A DNA stretch of 64,000 nucleotides from Pseudonocardia kujensis (GTDB taxonomy: Bacteria; Actinomycetota; Actinomycetes; Mycobacteriales; Pseudonocardiaceae), in assembly GCF_021283305.1 (NCBI RefSeq), contig NZ_JAJSOK010000007.1, forward strand, positions 1 through 64,000, written 5' to 3'. The position numbers and the translations under genes are program-made. Under the pieces are notes generated by a model that was not told the origin of the DNA, did not search any database, and saw only the letters and a list, made by a program, of their open reading frames with translations. Positions 60,897 through 64,000 of the stretch are shown here, in pieces (the first letter of the stretch is position 1; each line of letters begins with the position of its first letter).

Positions 60897-61601
60897 TCAG
60901 GCAGGAGGCGGCTCGACGAGACGGTGCCGGTAGGCGAGGGCCACCACCTGGGCGCGGTCGCGGGCGCCGAGCTTGGTCATGGCGCGGCTGACGTGGGTCT
61001 TGGCCGTGGCGTGGCTGATGGTGAGCGCGGTGGCGATCTCGGTGTTGCTCAGGCCGTGGGCGACGAGGGCGACGACCTCCCGCTCGCGGGCGGTGAGCCG
61101 GGCCAGCGCACCGGGGTCGGGCCGGGCCGGCGCGGCCCGCGCGGTCAGCCGGGCGATCAGCCGCCGGGTCAGACCCGGGGACAGCAGCGCCTCGCCACCG
61201 GCCACGACCCTGATGCCGCGCAGCAGCTGGGCCGGCTCCGTGTTCTTGATCAGGAAGCCGGCCGCCCCGGCGTCGAGGGCGTCGACGACGTACTCGTCGT
61301 GGTCGAAGGTCGTGAGGACGAGGACGTGGACGCCGGCGAGGTCGGGATCGGCGGCGATCCGGCGGGTGGCGCACAGCCCGTCGACGCCCGGCATCCGGAT
61401 GTCCATGAGCACGACGTGCGGGCGGGTCCGCCGGGCCAGCTCCACCGCGGTGGCCCCGTCGCCGGCCTCGCCGACCACGACCATGCCGGGCTCGGTCTCG
61501 ACGAGGACCCGGAAGCCGCCGCGCACGAGGGCCTCGTCGTCGGCGATGAGCACGCGGACGGGCTCGGCCGACGGGTCGTCCGGGAGGTGCGCGGACGTCA
61601 T
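60897..61601 (-). CDS. NarL/FixJ-type response regulator
   Basis: A 234-residue response regulator. The receiver has the acidic pocket DDE at 21-23, the phospho-acceptor Asp67 in VVLMDIRMPG and Lys in FLIKNTEP near residue 118. The C-terminal LuxR-type HTH is LTAREREVVALVAHGLSNTEIATALTISHATAKTHVSRAMTKLG. Its start overlaps the sensor kinase stop (ATGA), the standard order for kinase then regulator on this strand. Confidence 0.95.
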   Translation of the reverse strand: MTSAHLPDDPSAEPVRVLIADDEALVRGGFRVLVETEPGMVVVGEAGDGATAVELARRTRPHVVLMDIRMPGVDGLCATRRIAADPDLAGVHVLVLTTFDHDEYVVDALDAGAAGFLIKNTEPAQLLRGIRVVAGGEALLSPGLTRRLIARLTARAAPARPDPGALARLTAREREVVALVAHGLSNTEIATALTISHATAKTHVSRAMTKLGARDRAQVVALAYRHRLVEPPPA

Positions 61602-62851
61602 GAGGAGCCCGGGACGGGCAGCTCGGCGTGCACCTCGAAGCCCCCGTCGGGGTGCGGGGCCGCGGTGAGGCGGCCGGACAGCGCACGGGCCCGCTCGCGC
61701 ATCCCGGCGATGCCGTGCCCGCGGTCCGTACTCCCGGCGGGTGCGCGGCCGTCGTCGCGGATGCGGACGACCAGCCGCGACGGCTCGTAGGTCAGCGCCA
61801 GCCGCACGGTGCGGGCCCCGGCGTGGCGGATCACGTTGGTCAGCGCCTCCTGGACGATCCGGTAGGCGGCCAGGTCGACGGGTGCGGGCAGGGGCCGCGG
61901 CTCCCCGTCCACCTGCAGCTCCACGTGCAGACCGGTGGCTTCGGCCGTGTCGCGCAGGTCGGCGAGCCGGTCGAGCCCGCCCCGCGGAGCCAGCGGTTCC
62001 CCGGGCGGGCCGTCGGCGCGCAGGACGCCGAGGATCGTCCGGACGTCCGTGAGGCCGTCGTCGCAGATCGTCTTGATCGCGGCGAGCGCCTCCCGGGCCT
62101 GCGCGGGACGCTGCTCGGCGACGTGCAGGCCGACCCCGGCCTGCACGCTGACGGTGGCCATGGTGTGGCCGACGACGTCGTGCAGTTCGCGGGCGATCCG
62201 CAGCCGTTCTTCGGCCGCGAGCCGGCGCGCCCGCTCCTCACGGGCCTGGGTCTCGCGAGCGTGCTCGGCGCGGGTGACGGCGAGCACCGCCCGGTGGTAG
62301 CCGACGGCCGCGCCGGCGCTGCTCGCCGTGGCCGCCAGCAGCACCGCATCGGGGACCACCCCGACGGTCTCGGTGTCGCCGAGCACGACCCGGATCGCGA
62401 CGATCTGGACCAGCGCGGTGACGACGGCGGACGCGAGGCCCCACCGCCAGCCCCGGAGCGCCGCGAGGGTGGAGCAGCCGATCAGCGGGACCAGGGCGAC
62501 CAGCCGCCCGGGATAGGGACCGAGGAACCAGAGGAGGGGCACGGCGGCGAGCACCGCCGAGGCCGCGACGGGGTGGCGGCGGCGGATGGCGACCGCACCG
62601 GCGGTCGCGAGGGCCAGGGCCGCCGCGCCGGCGTCGGGCGGGCGGGCGTCCGCCACGGCCGGACCGACGCCGACGACCGCGGCGACGAGCAGCGCGGCAG
62701 CCACGCAGACCCCGAGACCCGCGTCGACCACGACCGGTGACCACGGGCCGCGACGCGCCGGCTCGACCCCGGTGTCGACCATTCGCCCGCTGCCCTCGAT
62801 CCGGTCCGCCGTCACCGGTCCATCGTCGCGGTTACCGGCCAGGGAGCGCAT
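61598..62851 (-). CDS. Sensor histidine kinase (HisKA_3 type)
   Basis: A 417-residue kinase. Four to five N-terminal helices up to residue ~180 form the sensor, followed by a coiled coil and the HisKA_3 phospho-His in RELHDVVGHTM (near 222), then the ATPase motifs EALTNVIRHAG and DDGRAPAGSTDRGHGIAGMRERA. It pairs with the response regulator encoded next. ATG 62851 is taken; GTG 62815 is possible. Input signal unknown. Confidence 0.94.
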   Translation of the reverse strand: MRSLAGNRDDGPVTADRIEGSGRMVDTGVEPARRGPWSPVVVDAGLGVCVAAALLVAAVVGVGPAVADARPPDAGAAALALATAGAVAIRRRHPVAASAVLAAVPLLWFLGPYPGRLVALVPLIGCSTLAALRGWRWGLASAVVTALVQIVAIRVVLGDTETVGVVPDAVLLAATASSAGAAVGYHRAVLAVTRAEHARETQAREERARRLAAEERLRIARELHDVVGHTMATVSVQAGVGLHVAEQRPAQAREALAAIKTICDDGLTDVRTILGVLRADGPPGEPLAPRGGLDRLADLRDTAEATGLHVELQVDGEPRPLPAPVDLAAYRIVQEALTNVIRHAGARTVRLALTYEPSRLVVRIRDDGRAPAGSTDRGHGIAGMRERARALSGRLTAAPHPDGGFEVHAELPVPGSS

Positions 62852-62872
62852 CCACCCCGAGCGGTGTCCTGC

Positions 62873-62902
62873 CTACCACCCGGGTCGACGCCGTCTACCA
62901 CC
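62873..62902. promoter_or_regulatory. Direct repeat between kinase and DUF6223 genes
   Basis: ctaccacc occurs at 62873-62880 and 62895-62902, 22 bp (about two helical turns) apart, upstream of the kinase start. Such spacing suits a dimeric response regulator site. Confidence 0.4.
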
Positions 62903-63046
62903 GGCGGATGACGTACGGCGCCGGCAGCAGCCGGAAGTGACGTCCCTCGTCCGACGCGCGGGCCGCGGGGCGGCGTCCACCATCGCACCACTCACCCACA
63001 CACGCGCCGGTTCGACGAGACCGGCGCAGGACCGAAGGGATCCACG

Positions 63047-63415
63047 ATGACCGCCCGTCACCTGCTCGCCGCCCCGGCCGCCGTTCACCTCTCTGCCACC
63101 GGCTCTGTGCTCGGCACGGGGCGCACCGTGCCCACCCTCGCCGCCCTGCTCGCGGTGGTCGGCCTCGTCGTCGGGGGGCTGGCCCTGGCTCGTTCCGCCG
63201 ATCGCGTCGGTCCGGTCAGCAGGCGGGCCGCGGCCTTGGTCGGCCTGGTGCTGGGGCCGCTCGGCGCGGTCGTGGGCGGGCTGCACGCGGCCAACGCCGC
63301 CGGCGGTCTCGGTACGGGCAACGGGCTGGCCGGGGCGGTTGCCGCGCTGGTGCTGGGGCTGGCCGGGACGGTCGTCGCCGGGGCGGCGCTGGCCCGCTGC
63401 CGCCGCACCGTCTGA
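63047..63415 (+). CDS. DUF6223 family small membrane protein
   Basis: A 122-residue protein with three hydrophobic helices. GGLALARSADRVGP and GTGNGLAGAVAALVLGLAGTVV, with LVLGPLGAVVGGLHAAN before them, are the segments of DUF6223 proteins. It is divergent from the two-component system and a likely regulatory target. GAAGGGA precedes the ATG. Function unknown. Confidence 0.82.
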   Translation: MTARHLLAAPAAVHLSATGSVLGTGRTVPTLAALLAVVGLVVGGLALARSADRVGPVSRRAAALVGLVLGPLGAVVGGLHAANAAGGLGTGNGLAGAVAALVLGLAGTVVAGAALARCRRTV

Positions 63416-63437
63416 CCCGACCACGCCGGCCCGGTCG

Positions 63438-64000
63438 TCACACGGGGACGACCGCGGTGGTGGCTCGGGGGCGTGCGGCCACCAGGCGCCGGCGGAACGA
63501 GTCGGTGTCGCCGAGCACCGGGCTGGTGGTGTGCAGGAAGTCGAGCAGCACCTCGGCGAAGCGGGCCGGGTGCGCGGAGTGGGGGAAGTGCCCGGTCCGC
63601 TCGAAGACCTCGAGGCGGCTGCGCGGGAGCCGGTCGTGCGCGGCGATGCTGTGGGCGAGCGGGATGACGGCGTCGTCGCTGCCGGCGACGAGCAGGACCG
63701 GGAGGTCGGCGAGCAGGTAGAGCCGGCCGGTCCCGTCGAGACGCTGGCCGGACCAGTTCAGCGCGCTGCGGACGGTGTGGAGGAAGGCCTCCCGCGCGCC
63801 GTCGTCGGCGAAGGAGGCCAGGGCGCAGGCCAGTTCGTCCAGGTCTGCGCGCGGCACCCCCGGGACGAGCCGGGCGGCCCGGTGCGCGAGCCCGGCGACC
63901 CGGCGCGGGGTGAGGGTGTGCGCGACCTTCAGGACCGCGGCCGCCCCGGGCAGGGTCGCGGCCCGCAGGGCGAGGCTCACGTCGGGGCCGAGGCCGCCGC
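63438..64000 (-). CDS. Alpha/beta hydrolase, 5' end beyond the window
   Basis: The C-terminal 187 codons of an alpha/beta hydrolase; the frame is open to the window edge (SLALRAATLPG follows GGLGP-like codons). The catalytic Asp and His lie in VLLVAGSDDAVIPLAHS and FERTGHFPHSAHPARF; the nucleophile elbow must be upstream, outside the window. Substrate cannot be stated. Confidence 0.8.
   Translation of the reverse strand, partial: GGLGPDVSLALRAATLPGAAAVLKVAHTLTPRRVAGLAHRAARLVPGVPRADLDELACALASFADDGAREAFLHTVRSALNWSGQRLDGTGRLYLLADLPVLLVAGSDDAVIPLAHSIAAHDRLPRSRLEVFERTGHFPHSAHPARFAEVLLDFLHTTSPVLGDTDSFRRRLVAARPRATTAVVPV

Overview
The window is high-GC, densely packed chromosomal DNA from an actinobacterium. 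The gene set, the very high GC at third codon positions, the many GTG starts and the Pseudonocardia-like small families (DUF5709, DUF6223, DUF3311/SSS pairs, SAM-IV riboswitch, HVDL leader peptides) point to the Pseudonocardiaceae, probably Pseudonocardia or a relative. This is recognition by eye, not a database result. I see no rRNA, tRNA, CRISPR array, prophage, transposase or replication origin.

Layout. 0-5.8 kb: a coupled minus-strand set (flavin-dependent LLM oxidoreductase, M13 metallopeptidase, type III-like DNA methyltransferase), then a sulfur-type leader peptide and a TauD/TfdA dioxygenase. 5.8-10.6 kb: a quinone reductase, a Baeyer-Villiger monooxygenase, an NTF2-like protein and a 2-methylfumaryl-CoA isomerase-like CoA transferase around a perfect TetR-type palindrome. 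10.6-18.9 kb: a LysR-led catabolic cluster (FAD oxidoreductase, IlvD/Edd dehydratase, MFS importer, both aconitase-X subunits, zinc alcohol dehydrogenase) with start/stop overlaps. 18.9-29.1 kb: amidase, sodium-solute symporter and DUF3311, then the tetrameric sarcosine oxidase operon (soxB-D-A-G) with L-serine dehydratase and a divergent GntR regulator. 29.1-35 kb: a 41-bp palindromic tandem array, a TPM-domain protein, a HIT protein, two gene remnants (AMP-forming ligase and PRPP synthetase C-termini), an SRPBCC protein, and a TetR/epimerase pair. 35-39.1 kb: a GH13 enzyme and a class V aminotransferase under a SAM riboswitch. 39.5-45.8 kb: a sulfur operon made of a leader peptide, a secreted methanethiol oxidase (SBP56 family), a large membrane protein, a YeeE/YedE sulfur transporter and two small secreted proteins, closed by a perfect 18-bp hairpin. 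46-56.4 kb: nitronate monooxygenase, a DksA-like protein, MFS transporters, MBL hydrolase, TetR and MarR regulators, a DHA2 exporter fused to beta-sandwich repeats, and an Ohr/TetR pair. 56.4-64 kb: a 150-bp repeat, amidohydrolase, domain-permuted CoA transferase, crotonase, DUF5709, a NarL-type two-component system with DUF6223, and a truncated alpha/beta hydrolase.

How it fits together. The strongest theme is organosulfur metabolism: two cysteine-containing HVDL/YVDL leader peptides (before the dioxygenase and before the methanethiol oxidase operon), a SAM riboswitch before a cysteine-desulfurase-like enzyme, and a thiosulfate-type transporter. A second theme is one-carbon and hydroxy-acid catabolism (sarcosine oxidase plus serine dehydratase; IlvD plus aconitase X). 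A third is unusual intergenic repeats: at least three unrelated tandem arrays (41, 22 and 150 bp), all lying just past the 3' end of a gene.
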